Source: Halorubellus sp. JP-L1
GTDB taxonomy: Archaea > Halobacteriota > Halobacteria > Halobacteriales > Natrialbaceae
Direction: 5' to 3'
Assembly (NCBI RefSeq): GCF_011440375.1
Contig: NZ_JAAOIR010000002.1
Coordinates: 930,001-994,000 of the forward strand
DNA: 64,000 nt
A model generated the notes under the pieces. That model ran no database searches, was not told the DNA's origin, and worked only from the letters and a program-made list of their open reading frames with translations. A program made the position numbers and the translations under genes. This document shows positions 31,710-40,702 of this stretch, piece by piece (positions within the stretch are counted from its first letter, which is position 1; each line of letters opens with the position of its first letter).

Positions 31710-34264
31710 TCGTCTTCTTCGTCCCGTCCGTCGAGCGTCTCCGGGTCGCGAGCGGCGCGTGCGGCGTCGACAGCGGCGACGTTCTCGTCGACGTCGTGCA
31801 CGCGGACGACGTCCGCGCCGCGGTCCGCGGCGAGCGCGGTCCCTGCAACCGTCGCCGACAGTCGCTCGTCGCTCTCGCGGCCGATCGCGGCGAACATCGA
31901 CTTGTGGGAGTGCCCGACGAGTACCGGACAGTCGAGCGCGGCGAACTCGTCGACGCGATCGAGGAGCTCGAACGACTCCGCGGCGGTCTTCCCGAACCCG
32001 AGGCCGGGGTCGACGAGGACGTCCCGGCGGTCGACGCCCGCCTTCTCCGCGAGGAGGACGTGCTCTCTGAGCTGGTCGAGGACGTCGTCCACGACGTCGT
32101 CGTACGCGACGGCGTTCTCGGGGTCGACGGGCGTGTCGATCGAGTGCATCACGCAGAGCCCGGCGTCGTGCTCCGCGGCGACGAACCGCATCTCGGGGTC
32201 GTCGAGTCCGGACACGTCGTTCACGACGTCCGCGCCCGCGTCGAGGGCCGCGTCCGCGACTGCGGCCTTCCGCGTGTCCACCGAGATGGTCACGTCGAGG
32301 CCCGCCTCGCGGATGCCCTCGACGACGGGAACGACGCGGTCGATCTCGTCCGCGACCGACACGGGGTCGGCGCCCGGACGCGTCGACTCCCCGCCGACGT
32401 CGACGACGTCCGCGCCGTTCGCGACCATCTCCTCTGCGCGCGAGACGGCGTCGGCGACGTGCTCGTACTCGCCGCCGTCGAAGAACGAGTTCGGCGTGAC
32501 GTTCAGGATGCCCATCACGGCCGTCCCCGACTCCCACGGCCAGCGGTCGTCGGTCGCGTTCGGGCTCGCAGCAGTCCGTCCGTCTTCGTCGGTCGCGGCG
32601 AGATCGAGGGCGTCCCCGACCTCCTCGGCGAACTGGTCGAGGCCGTAGGGCTCGTCCGCGAGAGTCGCGACGAGTTCGTCGAACTGCGCGAGCGTCCCCA
32701 TGAGCACGACGTCCTTGCGCTCGTCGTTGCCGTCGACGCCGGAGACCGCGCACTGCCCGCCGGCCGCGGCCATCGTCGCCTCGAGTCGGCGCGCCTGCCG
32801 GTCCTGGACGCGCGTCGTCAGGACGCGGTGGACGCCCGCGGTCCGGAGCCGATGGACGTCCTGGTCTGCGACGTTCGCCCCCTCGAGGCGCGCGGTCGCG
32901 TCCTCGAGGTCGCGGACGGTCCGGGGGACCTCCAGTCGCGTCCAGCGCTCGCGGGCCTCGGCGACCGCGAACAGCGACCCCGTCACGAGCACGCAGTCGC
33001 TCGCGTCGGCCGCGTCGAGCGCCGCGTCGACCGCGCTCGCGACCGACGTCCACGACGACGCCGTCTCGGCGTTCGCGCCGAACACGCGCGCGAGCACGTC
33101 GGCGTCCTCGCTCCGAGCGAGGTCCGGTTCGCACGCGTAACAGGCGTCGGGCGCCGGAAGCGCTGCCGCCATCCCGCGGTGGTCCTTGTCGTGCATCGCG
33201 CCGACGACGAGGTGGAGGTCGTCGTACTCGAACGTCGACAGCGTCGACGCCAGCCCCTCGCACGCGCCTGGATTGTGCGCGCCGTCGAGCACCGCGAGCG
33301 GTTCCTGCGAGACGACCTCGAACCGGCCCGGCCAGTGCGCGGACCGCAGCCCTCGCGCGAGCGTCTCGTCGTCCACGCCCGCCACTTGTCGCGCGAGCGT
33401 CGCCGCGATCCCCGCGTTCACCGCCTGGTACTCGCCGAGCAGCGGAATCCGCGCGTCGAGCCGCCCCGCGTCGTCCGTCTCGATGCCGACCGCGGCCTCC
33501 GCGTGGTTCGTCCGACCGCCGTACGTCACGCGAACGTCCGGCGAGGCGTCGTCGTCGGTCGCGGGATCGTCGTCGGTCGCGGCATCGTCGCCGGTGTTCC
33601 CGGCGTCCGCTGCCGAACCGACCGTCAGGACGTCGCCGGCCTGCTCGCGGACCGCCGCGAGCGCCTCCCCGGTCGCGCCCGTCACGACCGGCGCGTCCGT
33701 CGGCGCGACGTGGGCCTTGTCCGTCGCGATCTCCGCGATCGTGTCCCCGAGCACGCCCGTGTGCTCGAGGGTCACGCTCGTCACCGCACTCGCCACCGGG
33801 TCGACGACGCTCGTCGCGTCGAACTTCCCGCCGATCCCGACCTCCAGCACCGCGACGTCGACGTCGCGCTCTCCGAAGTACCAGAGCGCGAGCGCCGTCA
33901 TCGCCTCGAAGAACGTCGGCGACTCGCCGTCGGCCGCCCGCTCCCGCACGTGCGAGCGCGACGCCTCGACGAACTCGCAGACCGCCTCCCGAGTGACCTT
34001 CCGCCCGTCGACGCGCACGCGCTCGCGGACGTCCTCCAGGTGCGGGGACGTGAACAGCCCGACCGTGCGGTCGGTCTCCCGCAGCACGGACTCCACCATC
34101 CGCGCCGTACTCCCCTTCCCGTTCGACCCCGCGACCTGCACGAAATCGACGCCCTCGTGGGGATTCCCGAGCGAGTCGAGGAGGCGCGCGGTCGACGCCG
34201 TCCCCGGACTGGGACGGTACCGCCGCAGGTCGAACAGGAAGTTCGCCGCCTCGTGATACTGCAT
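31706..34264 (-). CDS. folCP: FolC-FolP fusion: dihydrofolate synthase and dihydropteroate synthase
   Basis: The 852-residue protein fuses two folate enzymes. Residues 1 to about 440 are folylpolyglutamate/dihydrofolate synthase (VQVAGSNGKGSTARMVESVL near residue 45, LGEYQAVNAGIA, LDGAHNPGACEGL). Residues from about 570 to the end are dihydropteroate synthase (VMGILNVTPNSFFDGG, VDVGGESTRPGA, DVVNDVSGLDD, LVDPGLGFGKT, LVGHSHKSMF). A linker domain of some 130 residues joins them. This FolCP fusion is known from Haloferax. An acidic repeat (AATDDDPATDDDA) interrupts the FolC part. The ATG is fixed by MQYHEAANFLFDLRRY. Confidence 0.95.
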   Translation of the reverse strand: MQYHEAANFLFDLRRYRPSPGTASTARLLDSLGNPHEGVDFVQVAGSNGKGSTARMVESVLRETDRTVGLFTSPHLEDVRERVRVDGRKVTREAVCEFVEASRSHVRERAADGESPTFFEAMTALALWYFGERDVDVAVLEVGIGGKFDATSVVDPVASAVTSVTLEHTGVLGDTIAEIATDKAHVAPTDAPVVTGATGEALAAVREQAGDVLTVGSAADAGNTGDDAATDDDPATDDDASPDVRVTYGGRTNHAEAAVGIETDDAGRLDARIPLLGEYQAVNAGIAATLARQVAGVDDETLARGLRSAHWPGRFEVVSQEPLAVLDGAHNPGACEGLASTLSTFEYDDLHLVVGAMHDKDHRGMAAALPAPDACYACEPDLARSEDADVLARVFGANAETASSWTSVASAVDAALDAADASDCVLVTGSLFAVAEARERWTRLEVPRTVRDLEDATARLEGANVADQDVHRLRTAGVHRVLTTRVQDRQARRLEATMAAAGGQCAVSGVDGNDERKDVVLMGTLAQFDELVATLADEPYGLDQFAEEVGDALDLAATDEDGRTAASPNATDDRWPWESGTAVMGILNVTPNSFFDGGEYEHVADAVSRAEEMVANGADVVDVGGESTRPGADPVSVADEIDRVVPVVEGIREAGLDVTISVDTRKAAVADAALDAGADVVNDVSGLDDPEMRFVAAEHDAGLCVMHSIDTPVDPENAVAYDDVVDDVLDQLREHVLLAEKAGVDRRDVLVDPGLGFGKTAAESFELLDRVDEFAALDCPVLVGHSHKSMFAAIGRESDERLSATVAGTALAADRGADVVRVHDVDENVAAVDAARAARDPETLDGRDEEDD

Positions 34265-34348
34265 GCCTGAAGGGACCAGACGGCGGCGCTTAGTAATGTC
34301 GAAGGCGGGTCGACCAAATCCGCGTTTCACCCAACGCCGGGGTTCTTG

Positions 34349-34834
34349 ATGGACGCGGTCGAACCGTGGTGCGTGCGCAGACGAACCGTCCTCGCCGGAG
34401 CGAGCGTCTTCGCGACGAGCGGAAGCGGCTGTCTGAACGGCTTCCCGGGAACCGGGACTGCCGAGTTCACCGCCGCCGACCCGCCCGAGGGGGTCCACGA
34501 GCGCGGCGAGTGCTCGACCGAACGGGTCGTCGCCTCGGTGTCGTTCGACGGGCCGCTCGACGCCCCGGGCGACGAGTCCGCCGTCGTCCGCTACCGCGAT
34601 CTAACTGAGCCCTCGCAGTCGCTGATTCGCTTCGTCCTGGCTCGCGGTGGCGCCGTCGCCTGCGAGAGCCAGGATCCCGCAACGTTCCGGTCGCTACTGG
34701 GCGACTTCGGCGACATGACGGACCGCTACCGCGAGACGCACGGTGAAGGGCCGCGGCATCACGAGGTACGCGCGGGGGACGCGTACCACCGCCTGGACCG
34801 CCTCCGCGTCCGGGATCAGGTGCTGGACGGCTGA
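34349..34834 (+). CDS. Tat lipoprotein, unknown
   Basis: The 161-residue protein has a twin-arginine signal with a lipobox (CVRRRTVLAGASVFATSGSGCLN), so it is probably folded before export and anchored by lipid. The mature part is acidic and contains FTAADPPEGVHERGECSTERVVASVSF and a C-terminal DAYHRLDRLRVRDQVLDG. I recognise no family. It is divergent from folCP (84 nt) and converges closely with the next gene (13 nt). Confidence 0.72.
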   Translation: MDAVEPWCVRRRTVLAGASVFATSGSGCLNGFPGTGTAEFTAADPPEGVHERGECSTERVVASVSFDGPLDAPGDESAVVRYRDLTEPSQSLIRFVLARGGAVACESQDPATFRSLLGDFGDMTDRYRETHGEGPRHHEVRAGDAYHRLDRLRVRDQVLDG

Positions 34835-34847
34835 GACGCGGTCCGCG

Positions 34848-35717
34848 TCACCGAACGTCCGCTTGCACCCAGAACGCGCCGGAGACGTCTTCTCCGGCCT
34901 CGGGAACGCGACCGTCGATGGCGTGTGCGCCAGCGTACAGCCACGTATCGTAGTCGGTCTCCTCCCCATCTCTGGTGAGCGGGACGCGGAACCGGTAGCC
35001 GTTCGCGTCGAAGAACGGGACGCGCTGGACCTCCCGCACCGTCGTCTGGAACGCGTAGTCGGCGACGCCGCCGCCGTCGACGGGCGCGAATCCCGCCATC
35101 TCCCGCGTGGAGAACTCGCCGCCGTCGGCGGTCTCGTACGCCGCCTCGTCCGCGCGCTCGACGGCGTACGCGAGCGCCGCGATCTCGACGCTGGCGTCGC
35201 CGAGCGGGACGCCGCCGACCCGCCACGCGCTCGCGCCGTACGTCGCGAACTCCTCCGGGCCGAGCACGACGCTGGCGTCGGCCTCCAGGTCGTTCGCCCA
35301 CTGCGTCACCTCGGTGACGGTCGTCTCGTGCGCGACGCCGTCCGCGACCGGGAACGCGGTCACGACGTCGCCGTCGCGCCGGAGGACGCGACACCGCAGG
35401 GTCCCGGCGCCGTACTCGACGGCGTCCACGCCCGGCACGCGACTCCCCTGGACCGTGCCCTCGTCGAGCGTCCGCGCGACCACCGCGCGCAGTGCTTCGT
35501 CGCCGTCGACGGCGGTATCCCAGTGCCGGCCGTGCCCGCCACCGCGACGCCGCGGCCCCGGTTGCGGGTCGACCGCCGCGGCGTCGGCGTCCAGTCCCCA
35601 CGACGCGTCGTTGTCGCTCCTCGCAGCGCCGTCGCTTCTCGAGGGGGCGTCCCCACCCGTTTTCCCGTCCTCGTCGCCTCGGCCGAGCGCTCGCCGAACG
35701 GCGTCGAACAACCCCAT
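34848..35717 (-). CDS. Acidic haloarchaeal protein, unknown
   Basis: The 289-residue soluble protein begins with an amphipathic helix (MGLFDAVRRALGRGDED). A low-complexity linker follows, and then an alpha/beta part: TAVDGDEALRAVVARTLDEG, VEYGAGTLRCRVLRRDGDVVTAFPV, GASAWRVGGVPLGDASVEIAALAYAV and VPFFDANGYRFRVPLTRDGEETDYDTW. The MGLFD...R helix could attach to a membrane. No family is recognised. It follows the SHOCT protein by 61 nt on the same strand. Confidence 0.7.
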   Translation of the reverse strand: MGLFDAVRRALGRGDEDGKTGGDAPSRSDGAARSDNDASWGLDADAAAVDPQPGPRRRGGGHGRHWDTAVDGDEALRAVVARTLDEGTVQGSRVPGVDAVEYGAGTLRCRVLRRDGDVVTAFPVADGVAHETTVTEVTQWANDLEADASVVLGPEEFATYGASAWRVGGVPLGDASVEIAALAYAVERADEAAYETADGGEFSTREMAGFAPVDGGGVADYAFQTTVREVQRVPFFDANGYRFRVPLTRDGEETDYDTWLYAGAHAIDGRVPEAGEDVSGAFWVQADVR

Positions 35718-35778
35718 GCGACCTCGGACGGGCGTCGTCCAGAAGAAACCTCCGAGCGCTCGACCGCTCGGGAGACGG

Positions 35779-36474
35779 TCAGGGCCGGTCGCGGTCCGCG
35801 GCGACCGGTTGCCGGTTCCCCGCCGCGTCACCGACGGCGGATTCGTCGACCGTGGACGAAGCCTCGGTCGTTGCCGTCGCACGGGTCGCGGCCGATGCCT
35901 CGGTCGTTGCCGACGCCTCGCTCGGTGCCGGTGGGTCCTCGTACTCGGATTGGAGCGCTTCCAGTCGCGCCTCGACGGTATCGAAATCGTCGACCCCGTC
36001 GAATCCGTCGAACGCGCCGACCTCGTCGGCGAGGAGCGCGGCCATCTCGCGCTCGAACTCGCGCTCGTCGAGGTCGCCGCGTGCGTACCGCTCCTTGAGC
36101 GCCTCGCGGCGGTCCGCCGGCGTCGGCGAGAGCGCGTCCGAGAGCCCGACGTCGGAAAGCCCGGGGACGAATCGCTCCGCGAGCGCCGCCCGGGCAGCGA
36201 GCCGGTCGCTTCGTGGGGGCTCGGCGACGCGAACCGACCGGACGACGGCCCAGGAAAGCAGCGCCACGGCGAGTGCGGCGAAGCCGACCGACGCCAGCGC
36301 GACCGGCGCTGCGACGCCGAACAGCGTCAGGATTCCCACGTCGCCCACGAGCACCCCGGCGAGCGTCGACGCGACCGCGACGGCACCGATCGCGGCGACG
36401 CTCACGCCCGCGAGCACGACGACCGCGAACGCGACTGCCAGCCACCGCAATCGACGGTCGGAGAGCAGACTCAT
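35779..36474 (-). CDS. Membrane protein with SHOCT domain
   Basis: The 231-residue protein has two hydrophobic helices (LRWLAVAFAVVVLAGVSVAAIG and VALASVGFAALAVALLSWAVV). A soluble part follows, ending in a SHOCT motif: REALKERYARGDLDEREFEREMAALLADE. SHOCT is a short oligomerisation module common in membrane proteins. After it comes a low-complexity Ala/Thr/Ser/Glu tail with repeated ATTEAS-like units (coding 35850-35940). The function is unknown. It is divergent from a Tat lipoprotein across 82 nt. Confidence 0.78.
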   Translation of the reverse strand: MSLLSDRRLRWLAVAFAVVVLAGVSVAAIGAVAVASTLAGVLVGDVGILTLFGVAAPVALASVGFAALAVALLSWAVVRSVRVAEPPRSDRLAARAALAERFVPGLSDVGLSDALSPTPADRREALKERYARGDLDEREFEREMAALLADEVGAFDGFDGVDDFDTVEARLEALQSEYEDPPAPSEASATTEASAATRATATTEASSTVDESAVGDAAGNRQPVAADRDRP

Positions 36475-36556
36475 ACCCACCGCTAGCGCGGGGGGAGTCA
36501 AAAGCGTGCGCCGTTCACGAGAAGACACTTGTCGACCGGATGCGTACCAGCGCGAG

Positions 36557-37384
36557 ATGCGACGTCGATCGCTCCTCGCTTCGCTCTCCACGACCGCCGT
36601 AGCGTCCGTCGCCGGCTGTAGCGTCCTCGGCGACGAGGGCACCGTCGGCGACGGCGACGCCGTCGAACTCGACGCCGGCCGAGTGACGCTCGGCGCGCTC
36701 GGCGTCCGGTCCTCGTTCGTCGACGACACCGGCGACCGCGCCACCGTCTACGGGAGTCCAGACGCGGCGTTCGTCGTACTCGAGTGCGACTGTCGAGCGT
36801 ACGACGGCGCGCTCGACGACCTCCCGTTCGCGGTCGCGTTCGACGGCGAGCGCGTCGACGGCGAGCACATCGGTGACGAGCGCGTCGGTGGCGACGGCGT
36901 CGACGGCGGAAGCGAGTACCGCTTGCAGGGCGCGGGCGACGACGTCCCGGAACTCGCGTTCCCGGTACCCGCCGGCGAACAACTGGAATCTGGCGCGCTC
37001 GTCGTCGACGCCCCCGACCGGGAGTACCGGTATCCCTTCGGGGACGCGACGCGCTCCCGGCTCTCGAACCCGCCGACGTGGCGCGTCGACGTCGACTGGC
37101 CCGACGCCGTCCCCGCCGAACGCCGGGCCCGCGCGTGGACGACTGCACGAGCGCTCGGCGACGAACCCGGCGCGCTCGACGTCCTCCTCACGCACGACGA
37201 CGCACCCGGACTCTACTGGACGCACACCTACAGGGTCGACCCCGGCGGCGAGGAGACGTTCGGCCTCGCCTTCCAGTGCCTCTGTACCGACCGCGACGAA
37301 CTCCCCGTGACGATCGACTGGGGACTGGACGACGTCACCAGAACAGTGCCCGTCGACGACGGAACGACGACCGGAAGCGACTGA
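36557..37384 (+). CDS. Tat lipoprotein, haloarchaeal
   Basis: The 275-residue protein starts MRRRSLLASLSTTAVASVAGCSVLG, a twin-arginine lipoprotein signal with the lipid Cys at residue 21. The mature domain has VVLECDCRAYDGAL, an acidic glycine-rich insert with repeated GDERVGG/GDGVDGG, and LAFQCLCTDRDELPVTIDW. Its several Cys pairs are unusual for a haloarchaeal exported protein. No family is recognised. It converges with purNH, with three hairpins between the stops. Confidence 0.75.
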   Translation: MRRRSLLASLSTTAVASVAGCSVLGDEGTVGDGDAVELDAGRVTLGALGVRSSFVDDTGDRATVYGSPDAAFVVLECDCRAYDGALDDLPFAVAFDGERVDGEHIGDERVGGDGVDGGSEYRLQGAGDDVPELAFPVPAGEQLESGALVVDAPDREYRYPFGDATRSRLSNPPTWRVDVDWPDAVPAERRARAWTTARALGDEPGALDVLLTHDDAPGLYWTHTYRVDPGGEETFGLAFQCLCTDRDELPVTIDWGLDDVTRTVPVDDGTTTGSD

Positions 37385-37437
37385 CCGCCTCCGGAACGCG
37401 TCCACCGTCGTTCGCTCGCGCGCTGCGACTCGCTGAC

Positions 37438-37474
37438 TTTAGACACTCCTTCGCTTCGCTCAGTCGTGTCTAAA
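37438..37474. terminator. Hairpin 1 of 3 between convergent genes
   Basis: TTTAGACAC (37438-37446) pairs perfectly with GTGTCTAAA (37466-37474) around a 19-nt loop. The A/T ends are unusual for this genome. Confidence 0.55.
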
Positions 37475-37479
37475 GCACC

Positions 37480-37498
37480 GTGACAGCTCCGCTGTCAC
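37480..37498. terminator. Hairpin 2 of 3 between convergent genes
   Basis: GTGACAGC (37480-37487) pairs with GCTGTCAC (37491-37498) around a 3-nt loop, giving a tight 8-bp stem. Confidence 0.6.
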
Positions 37499-37502
37499 GA
37501 GC

Positions 37503-37525
37503 TTCCGTCACTAATCGTGACGGAA
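37503..37525. terminator. Hairpin 3 of 3, spanning the purNH stop
   Basis: TTCCGTCAC (37503-37511) pairs with GTGACGGAA (37517-37525) around a 5-nt loop. The purNH stop codon (37511-37513) lies at the base of the loop. The stem sequence partly repeats that of hairpin 2 (GTGAC). Confidence 0.55.
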
Positions 37526-39127
37526 ACACCGCTGCCCGGTCATGACCATCGTCATCCCGAGTTCGTTCGCGGCCTCGATCACCTGGTCGTCGCGTTTGGA
37601 GCCGCCGGGCTGGATGACCGCTTCGATCCCGGCTTCGGCGGCCTTCTCGACGGCGTCCGGGAACGGGAAGAACGCGTCCGACCCCATCACGCCGCCCTCC
37701 GCGGTCTTGCCTTCGGCGTCGCGCTCGGCCTTCATCGCCGCGATCTCGACCGCGTCGACCCGCGAGACCTGCCCGACGCCGAGGCCGACGGTCTCGGTGT
37801 CCTTCGCGAACACGATGCCGTTGGACTTCACGTGCTTCTGGACCTTCCACGCGAACAGCATCGTCTCCAGTTCCTCCTCGGTCGGCTCGCGCTCCGTCAC
37901 GACCTCCAGGTCGTCGACGGTGACCGCGGCCAGGTCGCGCTCCTGGACGAGCCGGCCGCCGACGAGCTCCTTGCTCGTGAACGTCTCCGTCACGTCGCCA
38001 ATCTCGCCGACGTCCAGCACCCGCAGGTTCTTCTTCGCCGTGAGGACGTCGAGCGCGTCGTCGGTGTAGCCGGGCGCGACGACGACCTCCTTGAACGACT
38101 CCGCGATCAGTTCGGCGGTCTCGCCGTCGCACTCGCGGTTGAGGGCGACGATGCCGCCGTACGCGGACTTCGCGTCCGTCGCTAACGCGTCAGCGTACGC
38201 TTCCGCGAGCGAGTCGGCGGTCGCGCACCCGGCGGGGTTCGTGTGCTTGATGACGGCAGCGGCGGGTTCGTCGAACTCCTTGATGAGGTTCAGCGCGCCG
38301 TCCGCGTCGTTGTAGTTGTTGTAGCTCAGGGCCTTCGCGCCCTCGTTCAGCTGGTCGGCGTGCACGACGCTCGCTTCCTCGGTCGTGGCGTCCGCGTAGA
38401 GTGCGGCGTCCTGGTGGGGGTTCTCGCCGTACCGGAGGTCGGCGTGGCGGTCCTCGGTGACGACGCGACGCTCGGGGAGGGCACCCGCCTCGTCGCCAGC
38501 GACGCTGACCGCGTTCGCGTCGCGGTCGACGTCGACGCGCTCCTCCGCGAACCACTTCACTGCACGCGGGTACGCCCGGAACTCGCCCTCGTAGAGTACG
38601 CGCTCCTTCAGCGAGTCCTCGTCGTCGCCCTCGTAGACGGGAACGGGCTCCTGCGTGACGATGGGGCCGGCGTCGATCTCGGACTCGACGACGTTCCCGT
38701 CGTCGTCCGTCGCGTCGGTGACGACGTGGACCGTGCAGCCGGTGGTCTTCGCGCCGGCGTCGAGCGCGTCCCCCCAGGCGTCCATGCCGGGGAACGACGG
38801 GAGGAGGCTCGGGTGAACGTTGATCGTGGTCCCCATTGCGTCGAGGAACGCGTCGGAGAGCACGCGCATGTAGCCGTCGAGGCAGACGAGGTCGACGTCG
38901 TATTCGGCGAGCGCGTCGACGAGTCGCCGCTCGTGCTCGCGGCGGGACTCGTCGTCGCCGCGTTCGACCGCGACAGTCGGAATCCCGCGGTCCTCGGCCT
39001 TCTCGAGGACGGGCGCGTCCGCGTGGTTCGAGGCGACGACGGCGAGTTCGGCGCCGCCGGGCTGGAGGTCCTGGACGTGCATGAGGTTCCGGCCGCGGTT
39101 CGAGGCGAGCCCCGCGATGCGTGTCAT
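37511..39127 (-). CDS. purNH: PurN-PurH fusion: GAR and AICAR formyltransferases
   Basis: The 538-residue fusion does two formyl transfers of purine synthesis. Residues 1 to about 195 are PurN, phosphoribosylglycinamide formyltransferase (MTRIAGLASNRGRNLMH, with NVHPSLLPSFPGMDAW holding the catalytic Asn-His). The rest is the AICAR transformylase part of PurH (LRYGENPHQDAALY, ALSYNNYNDADGALNLI, VIKHTNPAGCATA, GGVMGSDAFFPFPDAVEKA, IQPGGSKRDDQVIEAANE). The IMP cyclohydrolase (MGS-like) domain of bacterial PurH is absent. In archaea PurO usually does that step. The fusion is known in haloarchaea. It is divergent from purB. Confidence 0.95.
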   Translation of the reverse strand: MTRIAGLASNRGRNLMHVQDLQPGGAELAVVASNHADAPVLEKAEDRGIPTVAVERGDDESRREHERRLVDALAEYDVDLVCLDGYMRVLSDAFLDAMGTTINVHPSLLPSFPGMDAWGDALDAGAKTTGCTVHVVTDATDDDGNVVESEIDAGPIVTQEPVPVYEGDDEDSLKERVLYEGEFRAYPRAVKWFAEERVDVDRDANAVSVAGDEAGALPERRVVTEDRHADLRYGENPHQDAALYADATTEEASVVHADQLNEGAKALSYNNYNDADGALNLIKEFDEPAAAVIKHTNPAGCATADSLAEAYADALATDAKSAYGGIVALNRECDGETAELIAESFKEVVVAPGYTDDALDVLTAKKNLRVLDVGEIGDVTETFTSKELVGGRLVQERDLAAVTVDDLEVVTEREPTEEELETMLFAWKVQKHVKSNGIVFAKDTETVGLGVGQVSRVDAVEIAAMKAERDAEGKTAEGGVMGSDAFFPFPDAVEKAAEAGIEAVIQPGGSKRDDQVIEAANELGMTMVMTGQRCFRHD

Positions 39128-39294
39128 GTCTGAAAGCGGGCCGGCCGGCGGGTTAGTAGTTGCGGTCGAGACCGCGGATATATCCACGAACGCGCATACT
39201 CGTGCGTTCTCTCGGTCGGAATTCTCTCGTTGTATGCATGTGCGTGTGGTGACTTTCCGACACGCTTTTCCCGCCGCCGGTGGCACTCTCGCGC
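39128..39294. promoter_or_regulatory. Shared purNH/purB divergent promoter region
   Basis: This 167-nt stretch separates two purine genes read in opposite directions. It holds the palindrome GGATATATCC (39176-39185), which could serve as a TATA region for either direction, and CACGCTTTTCCC (about 39261-39272), which lies near -29 of the purB ATG. Coordinated purine control from here is likely but inferred. Confidence 0.45.
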
Positions 39295-40674
39295 ATGACA
39301 GACCCCCTGCTGGCCGTCTCGCCGCTCGACGGTCGGTACGCCTCGCGAACCAGCCCGCTCGCGCCGTACGCGAGCGAATCCGCGCTCATGCGAGCCCGCG
39401 TCGAGGTCGAGGTCGAGTACCTCCTCGCGCTTGCCGACCTCGACGCCACCCCGCTCTCGATATCGGACGATCAGGCCGCGGAACTGCGTTCGTGCTACGA
39501 GGACTGGACGACCGAGGACGCGGCGGTCGTCAAACAGATCGAGGTAGACGGCTACGGCGAGTTCGCGGCGACGAACCACGACGTGAAGGCCGTCGAGTAC
39601 TACGTCCGCCTGCACCTCCCCGACGGCCTCGACGCCGCGAACTGGATCCACTTCGGGCTGACGAGCGAGGACGTGAACAACCTCGCACACCGCCTGCTCG
39701 CGAAGGGAGCGGTCGAGGACGTCCTCCTCCCCGAGCTCCGCGAGATCCGGGACGCGCTCGCTGACATGGCTCGCGAGCACCGCGACGTCCCGATGCTCGC
39801 TCGCACGCACGGCCAGCCGGCGACGCCGACGACGTTCGGGAAGGAGATGGCGGTGTACGCCGCCCGCCTCGGACGCACGACCGCACGCGTCGCTGACGCC
39901 GCCGACTCGCTGTCGGGGAAGCTCGCCGGCGCGTCCGGGACGTACGCCGCGCATCACGCCGCGTACCCCGACGTCGACTGGCGCGCGTTCGCCCGCGAGT
40001 TCGTCGCCGACCTCGGCCTCGAGTTCACGCCGCTCGCGACCCAGGTCAACCCCTGTGACGACCTGGCCGCGCTGTTCGACGGACTCCGTGGCGCGAACCA
40101 GGTCCTGCTCGACCTCGACCGCGACGTCTGGCTGTACGTCAGTCAGCGCTACCTCGGCCAGGAGGCTACCGCGAGCGAGACGGGGAGTTCGACGATGCCC
40201 CACAAGGTGAACCCGATCGACTTCGAGAACAGCGAGGGCAACCTCTCGAAGGCGAACAGCGACCTCCAGTTCCTCGGCGAGTACGTCACCACGAGCCGCC
40301 TCCAGCGCGACCTCTCGGACTCGACGGTCAAACGGAACGTCGGCGCGGCGTTCGCGCACTGCCTGATCGCGTACGGGAAGACCCAGAACGGGCTCGCGAA
40401 GGTCGTCCCGAACGAACAAGTAATGCGGGAGGACCTCGAATCGACCCCCGAGATTCTCGGCGAAGCCATCCAGACCATCCTCCGGCGCGAGGGCGACACG
40501 GACGCCTACGAGCGCGTGAAGGACCTCACGCGCGGGAAGCGCGTGACGATGGACGACTTCCACGAGCTCTTCGACGACCTCGACGTCGACCAGAGCGTCC
40601 GCGAAGAACTGAAGGCGCTCACGCCGACGGGGTACGTCGGCGTGGCGAGCGCCCTCGTCGACGACGTCGAGTAG
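39295..40674 (+). CDS. purB: Adenylosuccinate lyase
   Basis: The 459-residue enzyme splits SAICAR and adenylosuccinate, steps in IMP and AMP synthesis. It starts MTDPLLAVSPLDGRYASRT, has IHFGLTSEDVNNLAHRL, the base-bearing ARTHGQPATPTTFGKEM, and the fumarase-superfamily signature SSTMPHKVNPIDFEN. It then carries a C-terminal domain with KRVTMDDFHELFDDLD. All parts are complete. A second in-frame stop follows 21 nt after the first inside a short copy of the gene end (GACGTCGAGT). It converges with the ABC permease gene. Confidence 0.96.
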   Translation: MTDPLLAVSPLDGRYASRTSPLAPYASESALMRARVEVEVEYLLALADLDATPLSISDDQAAELRSCYEDWTTEDAAVVKQIEVDGYGEFAATNHDVKAVEYYVRLHLPDGLDAANWIHFGLTSEDVNNLAHRLLAKGAVEDVLLPELREIRDALADMAREHRDVPMLARTHGQPATPTTFGKEMAVYAARLGRTTARVADAADSLSGKLAGASGTYAAHHAAYPDVDWRAFAREFVADLGLEFTPLATQVNPCDDLAALFDGLRGANQVLLDLDRDVWLYVSQRYLGQEATASETGSSTMPHKVNPIDFENSEGNLSKANSDLQFLGEYVTTSRLQRDLSDSTVKRNVGAAFAHCLIAYGKTQNGLAKVVPNEQVMREDLESTPEILGEAIQTILRREGDTDAYERVKDLTRGKRVTMDDFHELFDDLDVDQSVREELKALTPTGYVGVASALVDDVE

Positions 40675-40702
40675 CGACAGCACGACGTCGAGTGACGGCC
40701 GA

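Noticed and set aside
31796-34270. 824-codon plus-strand open frame opposite folCP
   Set aside because: The opposite strand encodes complete FolC and FolP motifs. This frame is arginine/valine-rich noise.
35850-35940. Repeated GCCTCGGTCGTTGCCG units near the SHOCT gene, considered as an intergenic repeat
   Set aside because: They lie in the coding tail and encode Ala/Thr/Glu-rich units.
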